A DNA stretch of 64,000 bases from Choricystis sp. odSpoLacu1 (Eukaryota > Chlorophyta > Trebouxiophyceae). The notes under the pieces are model-generated. The model saw only the letters and a list, made by a program, of their open reading frames with translations, did not search any database and was not told where the DNA came from. How positions within the stretch are numbered: the stretch's first letter is position 1; each line of letters opens with the position of its first letter. Shown here piece after piece: positions 1 through 10,385 of this stretch. Location: assembly GCA_958009055.1 (NCBI GenBank), contig OY253652.1, positions 930,001 through 994,000 of the forward strand, in the 5' to 3' direction. The translations under genes and the position numbers were made by a program.

Positions 1-143
1 GGCGACGCGTGTGATGGCCACACAAGTCGCTGCGTGCCCCGGGCGGGCGAGAGGCAGAGTGTGAAAGAAAAAGACAGTCGTTCCAATTTCAGTCTCCGTC
101 GAAACGAAAAGAAAACGGCGCTGCCCGGCATTTCCCGCACACC

Positions 144-846
144 ATGGCGCGCCACCAAGCCGACCTCGTCATGTGCCGCAAGCAGCCAGGCATATGTACG
201 CGTGTTTGTGGTGTGTGTGCGCGGTATGGGGCGCTGAGACGCGGGGCTGCGAAATTTCGACGACGTCCCCTTCCGACTAACACTCCCCCCCCCCCCCCCT
301 CCTCCTCCTCTTTCAGCCATCGGCCGCCTGTGCGAACGATGTACGTGTGGACACGAGTGTGCTGGCGTCGGAGCCGCCAGCCAGGGAGTGTGTGTGTGCG
401 TGGGAGCGCGCGCCGCCTGCGGGGACGATACACACTCACCCTCCCTCCCTCCCCCACCACCCACCCACTCCTCTCCACAGGCGACGGCAAGTGCGTTATC
501 TGCGACTCCTACGTCCGCCCCGCCACCCTGGTGCGCGTGTGCGATGAATGCAACTATGGCAGCCTCGCCGGCAAGTGCGTCGTGTGCGGCGGGGTGGGCG
601 TCGCGGACGCGTACTACTGCAAGGAGTGCACGCTGACCGAGAAGGACGTGAGTTGATGGGGTGTTGTGTGTGGTGAGAGGGGAGAGTGGGACGGAGGATC
701 CAAAGAAACCACGGTCAAAAAAGGCTCACCCTTTCCCTCCCCTTCCTTTTCAGCGAGACGGCTGCCCCAAGATCATAAACCTGGGCGTCGCCCGCATAGA
801 CGCCTTCTACAAGCGAAAGGCAGAGGGCGGGCGAACAGCGGACTAG
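144..846 (+). CDS. PHF5A: PHD finger-like protein 5A (SF3b14b/Rds3), U2 snRNP SF3b subunit
   Basis: Four exons, 144-195, 317-340, 481-647 and 754-846, join in frame to 111 residues, the length usual for PHF5A (about 110). The joined protein aligns with the family end to end: an [14 protein letters not shown] start, then [46 protein letters not shown] and EKDRDGCPKI. The CxxC pairs that build the knotted three-zinc fold are all present. In the family this protein sits in SF3b, contacts the branch-point adenosine pocket with SF3B1, and is needed for pre-mRNA splicing in the nucleus. The first donor (ATAT/GTACGC) was chosen because it alone restores family spacing. Exon 2 is only 24 nt. The gene is convergent with the next one, 69 bp apart, and its TAG stop continues into AGAG. 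Confidence 0.95.
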
Positions 847-915
847 AGAGTGGTTTTGTGTTTCTAGTGTTTTTTTTGTCTGTCTGTCTGTTTTGCAAAT
901 CACTTTCGTGTCTCT

Positions 916-2338
916 CTACCCACCCTCCTCCACCGCCGCCAACCCCAGCAACCGCGCCGCCAGCACGGACGCAGGCAGCGACAACGCAAACAGTTCGCAC
1001 CGAAACACGGGGGGGCCGGTGGGCCGCGGCGGCGGCGCCAGCGCTGCGGCAAGAGCGGCAACAACACTCTTCACTCCTCCGCCCCCGCCGCCTCCACCGT
1101 CGGGCACATCCGCCGACGGCAACGAGGGCAGCTTGATGACCGCCACGTCTGCCACGCCGTCTCCACCCGGGCCCCGCATGCGGACGTGGGTGTTGGGCGG
1201 GGCGTCGCCCGATGCCCCGCGCCCGCCGCGCGCGGACGGCGGCGGGGCGGGGGGGGCGTCGCTCAGCGAGCCCGCCAGTTGTTCGTACGACACAAAGCCG
1301 GAGAACATGTCGACAAAGTGGGTAGTGGACGGCTGGGGTTGTGCCGGGTTGTCGCCTGCTGCTGCCTCTGCTGCCTCTGCCGAAGACGCGCGCAGCGCCG
1401 CGCCGCCCGTCGCCACCAGGAACACGGCAAACACGTCCCCCGGGGACGCCAGGTCCAGGGCGTTGTCTGCGGCGCCACCACCTCCCACATCGCCTGCGGG
1501 GTCCACCGCAAAACAGACGTCTGGGTAACAGGGCGTGGGGGCAGCAGGGGGGTCCTCACTGCGCGCGCGCTGCCGCCGCCCCCCATCCCGCGCGCCGGGT
1601 GCATCCACCGCCGTGCGCAACGGACTCGCGTACACCGCGTGCGCCACCCCCCGCCCCGCGGGCGGCGCGTAGGCGGGGCGGCGGCGGCCTCCTGCAGCGA
1701 CTGCCACGCGCGCGGCGGCCGCCAGGGCGGCCGGCACCCCTGCATCCCGCAGTGCCGCCCGCCGGCACGCCACCACGGCCAGCGCGTACGGCGTCTGCAC
1801 CGCCAGGTTGAGCAGGACGGACGCCCGCCAGTCGATGGAGGGGGCGCCGGGTTCGGACAGACCAAGGCCGGGGGGTGGGCGCCCCGCGGCGTTGCGGCGC
1901 ACGAGCAGGCGATCCTCAGGCGCCGCCGCCGCCGCCGCAGCATCAGTCAGCACGAAGAAGAGGAGGTCGTCGGCGTGGTCGCCGCCGCCGTGGGCGCCGG
2001 GCGGGGCTTCGCAGAACTGAGGGGGGTGGAGAGCCGGGGCGCGCCGCGTCGGGGCGAAAAACGAATGCGCGCAAATTGGTGTGCGTCCTCTCTCCCCACT
2101 CTCCCTCCTCCACCCAAACACTCACCAGCACCACAAACGCGATGTGCCACTCCTCCTGCCGCCACGGGTCGCCACTGCGGGAGCGGGCGGCACCGATTTC
2201 CGCGGCCACCACCGCGCCCTCCCCGACGTCAAACCAACCGTCGCCCCCCGCAAAGTGGGACGCCGCCTGGGCCCTCACTTCGGAGAGAGTGGCGTGCCAT
2301 CGCTCCACCCCGGCGGTGGAGGGGAGTGGCAGGGGCAT
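916..2338 (-). CDS. KIAA0930-like protein (DUF2045)
   Basis: Two exons on the minus strand, 2126-2338 and 916-2016, joined at phase 0 across a GTGAGT..CTCAG intron, give 437 residues. Family landmarks in order: LLFFVLTDA, PSIDWRASVLLNLAVQ, VYASPLRTAVDA, YPDVCFAVD, GDVFAVFLVA, THFVDMFSGFVSYEQL and THVRMRGPGGDGVADVAVI. This order matches human KIAA0930 and its DUF2045 relatives, which are widespread in eukaryotes and have no established biochemical role. The second half carries glycine- and alanine-rich insertions not seen in animal members. The start is the first ATG upstream of the conserved block, in a short ATG-poor leader. The identification rests on remembered family motifs, so the family call is good and the function unknown. 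Confidence 0.75.
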
Positions 2339-2403
2339 GGTGTGATGGAGAGGAGGCAAAAACAAGTGTGTTTTACACTCGATGTTTTTTTTTTTTTCCC
2401 TTC

Positions 2404-3738
2404 TCACAACCCGCTCAAGTTGAGCGTGTACCTCACCACCAACACCGCGCCCGCCGCCATCAAGGCCAGCAGGCCGCTGGCCATGATGGTGGCCTCCACG
2501 TCGCGCGGCAGCTTGACGCCGCCGCGCGCGGCTTCCACGATCAAGAGGGCAAGGTAGCCACCGTCGAGGGCGGGCAGCGGAAGTAAATTCACCACCGCCA
2601 GGTTGAGGGACACGACAGCAGCGAAAGTAAAGAGGCCGGCGTCATCCGTGCGGGCGACTTCGGCGCCGGTGGCCACGATGGCGACGGGGCCGGCAACGCG
2701 GGAGGCGGCGTGGCCGAAATCTGTGACCAGCGCTTTCAACCCCCCCACAACGGCACCACCCAACCGTTTGTACTCGCGCGACGCGGCCCGCACGACCGCA
2801 CCAGGCGTCCTCGCCACATCGTGCCTGTTGACGCCGCGCGTGGCCAGCTGGACGCCGATGCGGCCGCCCGAGCCGTCGGGGGAGGGAGCAGGGACGACGT
2901 CGATGGCAAACTCTTTCGTGTCGTTTCCACGCACGACACTCAGTCTCATCGTTTTGCCTGCCGCCGACCGCACCCGTGCCACCGCGTCATCGACGGCACC
3001 TTGGATGCCGAGGCGGGTGCCGTCCACGGCGACGATGGAGTCACCAGACTGGAGGCCGGCAAGGGCAGCCACTGACCCCGGTGAAACTTTGGGGACCGCC
3101 ACCCCGGCGGACGGCTCCAGCACGGCCACGCCCACGGTGGCGGCTTGAATGGCCAGGATGAGGGCGGCGGACACCAGGTTGGCGGCGACGCCGGCGGAGA
3201 TGACGACTGCGCGGTCGGGCAGGGGGCGGTTTTTCAAGAGGTCGGGGTCGTCTGCCGGAATCTCCGATTCAGGGTCGTCGTCGGGAAACGCCACATACCC
3301 GCCGAGTGGAATGGCGCGCAGCGCGTACTCGACTCCATTCTCTCCTGTGGTGGTCCAGAGGGCGGGGCCGATGCCGACCGAGAAGGCCGACACGCGCACG
3401 CCGCGCGTCACGGCCGCATAAAAGTGGCCCGCCTCGTGGATGGCGACGACGGAGGCCAGGACACCGATGGCTTGCGCGATGGAGGTCGGGCCGGAGGGGT
3501 CGAAGCCGGTGCCCAGGAGGCCGGCGGCGGCGGTGGAGGCGAGGGTGAGGGTGAGGGGGAGGGAGGGGGTCGGGGTGGGCGACGTCGCCGCCGGCGTGGA
3601 CACTGATGTTGGTGTGGCAACTTCAACAACACGCGGGCGGGCCACCGCGGCGGCAGAGGTGGCGGGGCGGCGGGACAGGCGCTGGGTGGTGGCGAGCGCG
3701 GCGCGCGTGTGCGCGGCGCGCGCGGTGGGGGCCTGCAT
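2404..3738 (-). CDS. Plastid site-2 zinc metalloprotease (RseP/ARASP type, M50)
   Basis: A single-exon gene of 444 residues. The N-terminus (about 60 residues rich in A, R, T and S, almost no acids) looks like a plastid transit peptide. The zinc-binding HEAGH motif is at about residues 101-105 in the first membrane segment. A PDZ domain follows (SPGSVAALAGLQSGDSIVAV). The second active-site motif NLLPLPALDGG is at about 384-394, with a last hydrophobic segment near the C-terminus. This is the arrangement of RseP and plant ARASP proteases, which cut membrane proteins inside the bilayer; ARASP is needed for chloroplast development. A more upstream in-frame ATG exists, but starting at 3738 gives the cleanest transit peptide. 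The gene is divergent from the ORANGE homologue. Confidence 0.88.
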   Translation of the reverse strand: MQAPTARAAHTRAALATTQRLSRRPATSAAAVARPRVVEVATPTSVSTPAATSPTPTPSLPLTLTLASTAAAGLLGTGFDPSGPTSIAQAIGVLASVVAIHEAGHFYAAVTRGVRVSAFSVGIGPALWTTTGENGVEYALRAIPLGGYVAFPDDDPESEIPADDPDLLKNRPLPDRAVVISAGVAANLVSAALILAIQAATVGVAVLEPSAGVAVPKVSPGSVAALAGLQSGDSIVAVDGTRLGIQGAVDDAVARVRSAAGKTMRLSVVRGNDTKEFAIDVVPAPSPDGSGGRIGVQLATRGVNRHDVARTPGAVVRAASREYKRLGGAVVGGLKALVTDFGHAASRVAGPVAIVATGAEVARTDDAGLFTFAAVVSLNLAVVNLLPLPALDGGYLALLIVEAARGGVKLPRDVEATIMASGLLALMAAGAVLVVRYTLNLSGL

Positions 3739-4067
3739 CGGAGCGAGTGTTTGAAGAAAAGAGCTGGTGTGTGGGAGCGCGCGTGCACTCTCACGCGGGC
3801 CAGCGAATTGGCCGCGCTGTGCAGGAAAAAACGCGGAGAGGGTGGTGTGCACAAGCGTGCGTTGGTTGTTTCGACGTCGGCTCGGGCTCGAATCGTCGGC
3901 GCACTCGGCCGCCCTTCTCCCTGCGCGCATTGCCGCCACCAACCGCCCGTGCACTGTCGCACAAGCACAACGCTCTCACCCCGCACGCGAGGGAGCGAGG
4001 GCACGCAAACCTCCGCCCCCGCGGCAGCACCACATTCCGACGGCCACCGCCTGCCTTCCTTTCCCCA
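3739..4067. promoter_or_regulatory. Shared 5' region of plastid protease and ORANGE homologue
   Basis: A 329 bp divergent intergenic region between two plastid-protein genes. I see no TATA-like box and no repeat. It is GC-rich with scattered CGCACG/GCGTGC words and no ORF with family similarity. Inferred bidirectional promoter. Confidence 0.4.
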
Positions 4068-5163
4068 ATGCGTTGCGCCTGCGCCTGCGGCGCCGCCGCG
4101 ACACCGCGCGCCATCGTTCGAGCTGCTCCCCCGCGGCTGGTGTTCGACCCGCTGCGGTCGGCGGGACCACGCCACCACCGCGCCACGCGCACCGCCGCGG
4201 CGGCCGACCCTCCCACCGGTCCACCCCCCGAGCCGCGCCAGTTTTCGTCGCTGGACAGCGAGTGAGTGTGTGGTTTTGTGTGTGCCGGGGATGGAGGTCA
4301 GGAGTGAGAGAGTGTGGATGCCATTCATTTTTAACCACCCCTTTTTTTGAAACCTTCTCAGGTACTGGGAAGCCCCCTCTGGCGACTCGCCCGCCGACAC
4401 CGCCTCCCCCTCCGACAACTACTGCATCATTGAATCCCGCGAGTCTGTCAAAGATTTTGCCGCCCTGGGCCTGACCGACATCCGGGAAGCGGTCAGGGCG
4501 CGGCGCAACAAGATTTACTTTTTGATGGAGGAGGTGCGCCGCCTGCGCATCCAGGAGAGGTTGAAGCAGGCCGCGTCTGCGGCCAACGGAGGGCCTCCCC
4601 CACCTGCCTCCGTGGACGAGGATGCGGCGGCCGACGTGGCGGCGGAACGGTTTCCCAGCGCGATCCCGTTTTTTCCGCCGCTGTCCGAAGCGGGCGTCCG
4701 CTCCTACGCGCGCCTCTACGCCGTCCTCGTCTCCTCCATCATCCTGTTTGGGGGGTTGGTGGCCCCCGTTCTGGAGGTGAAACTGGGGCTGGGAGGGACG
4801 AACTATGGGGACGCAATCTCGGCAGCGCACTTGCCCACCGTCCTGGCTTCAGTCGACCCCATCGTCGCCTCCTTCTGTGGCGGCGCGGTCGGCGTCCTCA
4901 CCACCCTCATCATCGTGGAGTACAACAATGCGGCCGGCGTGGCCGCCAACCGGTGCGTGTACTGTGGTGGCGCGGGCTACATCACGTGTGGTGCGTGTGG
5001 GGGGGGGGGGACGGAGGTGAGCGCCGTGGGCGGGGGCGCGAGCGCGGCCGCCGGCGTGTGTGCCTCCTGCTCGGGCACGGGCAAGGTGGCGTGCATCGGG
5101 TGCCTGTGCACGGGGAAGAAGGTGGCGCGCGAGACGGACCAGAGGCTGGACCCGTTTTCGTGA
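4068..5163 (+). CDS. OR: ORANGE (OR) plastid DnaJ-like zinc-finger protein
   Basis: Two exons, 4068-4261 and 4362-5163, join at GA/G to give 331 residues. After a basic, alanine-rich transit peptide comes the OR signature CIIESRESVKDF.., then RARRNKIYFLMEEVRRLRIQ. Two membrane segments follow (ARLYAVLVSSIILFGGLVAP and SFCGGAVGVLTTLIIVEY). The C-terminal DnaJ-type zinc domain keeps CVYCGGAGYITCGAC and CASCSGTGKVACIGC, eight paired cysteines. In plants OR binds and stabilises phytoene synthase and promotes chromoplast formation; no J domain is present, as usual. The glycine run between the two zinc repeats is expanded. The stop is followed at once by GAGAGGAGAGAGAG. It is convergent with DNA ligase I. 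Confidence 0.92.
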
Positions 5164-5273
5164 GAGAGGAGAGAGAGGGTCCGTGTGTGTGCAAAAAAAA
5201 GTGTGTGTTCAATCAGGGCGTGCGCTCTTCTCTCTTTCTCTCTCTCTCCCACCCTCCACATTCATTGCATTTC

Positions 5274-7819
5274 TCAGTAATAATCATCCTCCTCCGCCAC
5301 CCGGTCGGGCTGGGCCAGCGCCTGGCGGCGGTACATGTCGGCCAACTGTTCAGCCGACGTCGCGTCCTCCGGGCGCTTGTCGTCGCGCACGCGCACGAGG
5401 CGCGGGAACCGAATGGAGATGCCTTTCCCCGGCTCAATCGCCCCCAGCGCCGCCTTGTGCACGGGCGAGATGGACAGGTCGGCGGCTTTGACCTCCCACA
5501 CGATGGCGGGTTCGAACCAGACGTCCGGCGTGATCGTGTCGGGGACGGCATAGTACTGCCGCGGCCCCCCGATCACGTGCTTCGCCAACGCTTCAGCCGC
5601 CTCCGCCAGCTGCACCTCGGAGAAGCCGGTGCCCACCTTGCAGATGGAGGCGTACTCGTCGCGGGCGGCGTCGTGGATGGCCAGGAGGAAGGCGCCGTAC
5701 ACGCCCGTGCGCTTGCCGCGCCCGTGCCACGCGCCGATCACCACCACGTCGAACGTGTCCCCCACGCCGTCCAGATAGTCTTTCTTGAGCTTGAGCCAGT
5801 TGACGGAGCGTTTGGAGGGTTCATGGGTGGAGGTGGCTGTCTTGACGATGAGGCCTTCAGTGCCCGCTGCCACAGCCGCGTCCAAAAATGCAGCCAGCGC
5901 GTCCACGTCGGGCGGCTGCGCCTCCACCGCGAACTGGACGGCACCGGGAGCCTCCACCAGGGCGGACTGGAGAGCAGCCCGGCGGGCGGGCAGGGGTTGA
6001 GAGAGGAGGGGTTGGCCGTTGAGGTAGAGGCAGTCAAACGCAAACAAGCAGACAGGCACCTTTGCCGCATCCGCGGCGCTCACGTCGCCCCGCTTGCGGG
6101 TGGACAGCACTTGGAAGGGGAGCAGGCGTTGGCGGTCTGCCGGGTCGACGGCGACGACTTCGGCGTCCAGGACGGCGTCCCGCGTGCCGGAGGCCAACGC
6201 TTTGACCACCGCGGCCGCGACATCAGGGTATTTCCCTGTCGTGTCCTCCGAGTTGCGGGAGTAGATGCGGACGGAGGCCCCCCCATCCAGCACGTGCACC
6301 TGGGCGCGCTCGCCGTCATACTTGTACTCAGCGGAGAAGCCGCCCCCCGCCGCGCGGTCGAGAATCTCCGAGGCCGCGGTCGCGGGTTTGGCCAGCATGG
6401 GCTTGACGGGCACGCCCGGCGTGAACTTGACGGCGTCATTGACGGTGGAGGGGCCGCCGGCGAGCAGCGCGGGCACCAGGGCGTCGTACGAGGGGCACTC
6501 GCAGAACGCGCGCTTGACACAGCCCGCCGCGCGCTCCAGCCGGTTGGCCAGCTCCCCTCCCTCCAGGGAGGCGCCCCCGTGCGCCAGCTCGGTGGCGTGG
6601 GCCAGGGCGACGAGGACTGTTTGTTCAGCGAGGCCGATGCGCAGCTTGCCCTGGAGGCCGCGGACGATGTACCCCGCCTCCCGATCTCCGGCCGTGGCCA
6701 GCAGGCGCGTGATGGCCCCCCGCTTGCGCTCCGCCGACCCCGTCCCACTGGACGACGCGATGTCGCGGAACGCTTTGTAGACGGAGCTCACGGTCAGCGG
6801 GGCCGGCTTGAACATGGTGGCCTGCGAGCCGCGCGCCGCGGCCGCGACGACGCCCAGGTCGCCGTCCTTCTTCAGCTGCGACTTGACCGCCGCCTCCGAC
6901 ATGCCGGTCGCCTCCCCCACCGCCCGCACTAGGGTGGCGTCCCCCACGCCCAGCTCCACGCCCGCGTGGGCGGGGGCGACGCGGTTGACGCAGAGGTAGA
7001 CAGCGGGGAGCAGGTCCTCCGGCGTGGTGGCGACAATCGCGCGAAACGCGGTCGTCAACCGCCCCGCGATCGTCAACCGTTTCGTCTCATCCGCCACCGA
7101 CTCAAACACGTCGGCCAGGTAGGCAAACGGGACGGGGGCGCCGGCAGGCCATGTCGCGCCCGCGGCCGCATCAGCGGCGGCGTGGTCCGCGGCGGCGGCC
7201 AGGGCGCCCGCCCCCACGTTGGCCACGGTGGTGGCGGTGGTGGTGGTCTTCTTGCCGGGGCGCTTGGTGGTGGGGGGTGGGGCCAGCTTGGGTTTGACGG
7301 GGGAGGGAGAGGGTGAAGAGGAGGAGGGGCCGGACGACACTTTTTCAGGGGAGGAGGCAGGCGGTTCCTCCGGCGGCGGCGGCTCAGCAGCAGCAGCAGC
7401 AGCCTCCACCTTGACGTTCTCTTTGGCGGGGGAGGCCGACGGCGGGGGCGAGAGGCGGTCCCCCTTTTTGCGCAGGCGCTTGGTTTTGGGGGGTGGGTCG
7501 GCGGAAGGCTGTGGGTGGGTGGGGGGAGGGGAGGACGTCGTCACAGTGATCACACACACACACGGGGCGTGGTGGCGGGCGGCGGCGTGCGGCGGGTGGG
7601 GCGGTGCGCCGCTCAGCGCGCTCGTCGGTCGAAAAGCGGATTGATGCGACAACCCATCGCGCGCTCCCGCCTCCTCTCTCCCCGCCCCCACACCCCGCGC
7701 ACTCCTCTCACCTCGCGCTTGGTGCCGCCGCCGTCACCTCCGTCCTTGGGCTTGGCGCCGCCGAAGAAGGAGGCGATGGAGGTCTGGCCGCGCGCGCTGG
7801 TGGGCGTTTTGGGGGGCAT
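5274..7819 (-). CDS. LIG1: ATP-dependent DNA ligase I
   Basis: Two minus-strand exons, 7712-7819 and 5274-7508, joined at phase 0, give 780 residues. Exon 1 carries a PCNA-interacting PIP box, QTSIASFF, near residue 12. A Lys/Pro/Ser-rich linker follows, then the ligase DNA-binding domain and the adenylation domain. The nucleophile is the lysine of EYKYDGERAQVHVL (codon at 6321-6323, about residue 432). Motifs LDAEVVAVD, TEGLIVKT and NWLKLKKDY are intact, followed by the OB-fold. DNA ligase I seals Okazaki fragments and completes excision repair in the nucleus. Length fits the family. A mitochondrial or plastid form from an alternative start cannot be judged. The 5' intron contains an ACACACAC tract. 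Confidence 0.95.
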
Positions 7820-8147
7820 GGTTGTGTGGGTGTGGGTGTGCGGGGGGACGGGCCAACAAGCCAGGGGCCGCACGCGGTCTGGAGGGGCTCGCTGGGGGTG
7901 CCGGGTGGAGCGTGCGCGACTCGCCCTGAGAGTGGTGAGTCGGCGACGAGAGTGTGAGTGTGGCTCGTTTTTTTTTGTTTTAAACGCCGTCTCTTGACCC
8001 TCTCACCCGCCCTCTCGCTTTTTCCATTGATGATCGGCGGTGTTTCCAGGTTTCATTCACTCTTTACTCTCTCTCTCAATCAACAAAGAATTCATTTTTT
8101 GCGCAAACAACTCTTTCCCCCCCCCCCCTCTCTCTCCCATCAAAATT
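7820..8147. other. Intergenic region upstream of DNA ligase I
   Basis: A 328 bp gap between two minus-strand genes. It holds the presumed ligase promoter and the 3' end of the TL17-like gene. Near 8091-8130 it is T- and C-rich with a C-tract and CTCTCTC runs. I see no RNA gene. Confidence 0.4.
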
Positions 8148-8933
8148 TCACTGCCGGTACACCGGCATCGTCTTCAAAAACGCGGCCTTGTCCTCGGCCG
8201 CCACCTGGGGCCCGTCCGGGTTGGACGGCGTGCTCTCCAGCCGCCGCCGCCTCGACCCGCAGCCGAGGGACGCGCGCGTGTCGACCCCGGTGGACGGGTT
8301 GGTGCCCGACGCGTACCGACACAACGCTTGCTGCTGTGTCCTGTCGAGCAGGGCGTTGGAAAAGTCGGCGCCCTCGACGACGGCGTCGCGGAGGTCGGAG
8401 GAAGTAAAGACAACGCGGCGCGCGATCACGTTTTTCATGTTGGCCTCCACGAAGACGGCGCGGTCGGCTAGGGCGTCCGATAGGTCGGCGCCCTCAAAGT
8501 CGGCTTTGAAGAAGACGCTGGGAGGAGTGGGTGGTTTTGTGAGTTTTTTCTTTACCCACCCCCCCACACCACCCACCTCTCTCTCTCTCTTCTCTCACCC
8601 TTTGATCATGTAGCTACCCACCAGCCTCGCCCCCTTGAACGACGCCTTCTTGGCCTCCGCCGACGTGAAGTTGGAGCGGGTCAAGTCTTTCCCGTCAAAC
8701 GACTGGCCGTTGAGCGTCGCCTCCCCAAACTGTTGGGCGGTGCCGCGCCCAAACTCGCCGCCCGCGGCGGCTTCCAGGGTGTTGAGGTCGGCATAGGCGG
8801 GCAGGGCCAGCAGGGCGGCGGCCGCGGCGGCAGCGGCGGAGCGCGCGAGGCGGGAGGAGAACGGGGTGGCCACGGGGGTGAGGGGGCGGGGAGTGGCCGC
8901 GACCGCGGTGGTGCGTGTCGTGCGGGTCTGCAT
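8148..8933 (-). CDS. Thylakoid lumen pentapeptide-repeat protein (TL17-like)
   Basis: Exons 8599-8933 and 8148-8517 join at GG/C to give 234 residues. The N-terminus is a bipartite lumen-targeting signal: a basic Thr/Arg-rich transit part, then [18 protein letters not shown] with an AYA-type lumenal cleavage site. The mature part contains pentapeptide-repeat steps (ADFEGADLSDALADRAVF, DLRDAVVEGADFSNALLD), which form a right-handed beta helix. Arabidopsis TL17 and its relatives share this layout and a cysteine-bearing C-terminal part (LCRYASGTNP, LGCGS). The molecular role of TL17 is unknown. It sits among other plastid-protein genes. Pentapeptide repeats alone do not separate TL17 from TL20.3, so the exact paralogue is an inference. 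Confidence 0.82.
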
Positions 8934-9212
8934 TGGTGGTGTGGGGAGGTGGAGGGGGACGTGTGCCAGCCGCGGGCTGATTGTAGGCAGCCAAAAAGAG
9001 AAATTTGTGGGGGTCGAAGAAACGCGTGGCGACGTCTCGACACCCCCGTCTCTGTCTCTGACACACACCAATCATCAAAAATGGGGGCACAACCCGTCCA
9101 TGTTCCGTCTCCACTGAGGTTGTAACAAGAAGAAAAAAGGCATCAAGGGGAGGGAAGGAAAAAACACACAACAAGAGGACCAGTTTTTCGACCCTCACAC
9201 TTCTCCCCTCAC

Positions 9213-9976
9213 TCAAATGAACGCGCACCCCGGGGGCGCCGTGTTGGGCCCCTGGAACGACAGCGTGTACCGAATGCCGCCCGCGTTGTCGTCTTTGACG
9301 ACCCACCCGAATTTGACCTGTTGGTGGATGGTGGGGTGGGTGGGTGGTTGGGTGAGCGACAACGACTCTTCCTCCCCTTCCGTCAAAATCAATCACCCGC
9401 ACAACACAGAAACCACCCTCTCTCCTCCCCCCACACAACTCCACCCTCTCTCACCTGCTGCAAGTTGTACTCTGGCACTCCTGACTCGGCCCGCGCCACA
9501 ACGTAGGGGTGGTTGGGGTCCACCCCCGACTTGTCGAAGCAGGTGGGCGACGTCTTGGGCGGCCCCGCATCCAGCTGCAGGACGCAGGTCACGAGCGAGA
9601 TGCCGGTGTAGGGGGCCGTGTTTTTGATGGCGGCAATGCCGGTGCGCACGCTCGTCTGGTCAAACACAAAGTAGCATTCAGCCGCCCCCTTCAACACGAG
9701 CGAGTTGCGGCATTGCGCGGTGAAGTAAAAGTAGTTGGGAAACGACGCGACGCGGGCCTGCACCTGGGCCAGGTAGTTGGCGAGCGGGGTGGACGGCGCG
9801 GGCGCCTGGCAAATGCCGTCAGCGGTCGGGCAGATGGGGGGGTCAAACCCGGGCTTGGCGCACGAGATGGAGGGCCACACCGGGATGATGTAGTCGATGA
9901 GCGGCGTCAGGGCGGCGCTGGAGGGCGCCGGCGTGGCCAGCAGGGCGGCGGCGAGCAGTACCAGGGCTGCGCGCAT
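9213..9976 (-). CDS. Secreted or lumenal eight-cysteine protein, unknown family
   Basis: Exons 9455-9976 and 9213-9317 join at phase 0 to give 208 residues. A clear signal peptide opens it: MRAALVLLAAALLATPAPSSA. The mature chain holds eight cysteines (ISC, PPIC, DGIC, AQC, AEC, VTC, PTC, PGC), an even number that would suit four disulfides. Other features are aromatic stretches (FPNYFYFTAQC, ECYFVFDQTSVRTG) and a conserved-looking last exon (KFGWVVKDDNAGGIRYTLSF). I do not recognise the family. Coding is supported by a good GTGAGA donor and CAG acceptor, in-frame joining and GC3-rich codons. It is divergent from the next gene. It could be a cell-wall or matrix protein, but nothing in the sequence proves that. 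Confidence 0.7.
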
Positions 9977-10385
9977 GGTGGGTGTGTTTTTTTGAGCCTG
10001 GGGGGAGGCAAGGTTGGCGGTCAACAAACGTGTAACCGTCGTGCGCGCGACCAAGCTCAGCACCCCACCCAAACGAGGGAGGGCCGAGGGAGGCTGGCGA
10101 AGGCTGGGCGGCGAGAAAACGCAGGGGGAGGGACAGGCACGCGCCAATGGCGCGCCCCTTCCCTTCCGCACGCCCCTGTCTCCGGACCAGGAAGAAAGGG
10201 CATGGCTATCCCGGTGTGAGACACACGGGCTCACAGGCTGCCTACCTGCGCGGTGCCAACGGAGGAAGAAGAGAGTGTGCGCGGCGGGGCGAAGCGTGGG
10301 AGTCAGCGAGCGCGCGCGCGCGGAAGTGAAGAGGCCTACGTTTTTCTCTCTCAGTTTTGCGCTCTCATTTCCTTCCTTTCACACC
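9977..10385. promoter_or_regulatory. Divergent intergenic region
   Basis: A 409 bp region between two genes that both start with signal peptides. It has a run of GCGCGCGCGCG near 10310-10321 followed by a T/C-rich patch just before the downstream ATG. I see no RNA gene or repeat. Inferred bidirectional promoter. Confidence 0.35.

Noticed and set aside
4953..6932. A 659-residue plus-strand frame across DNA ligase I
   Set aside because: It is the mirror of the ligase coding frame, where the KYDGER lysine motif is on the minus strand.
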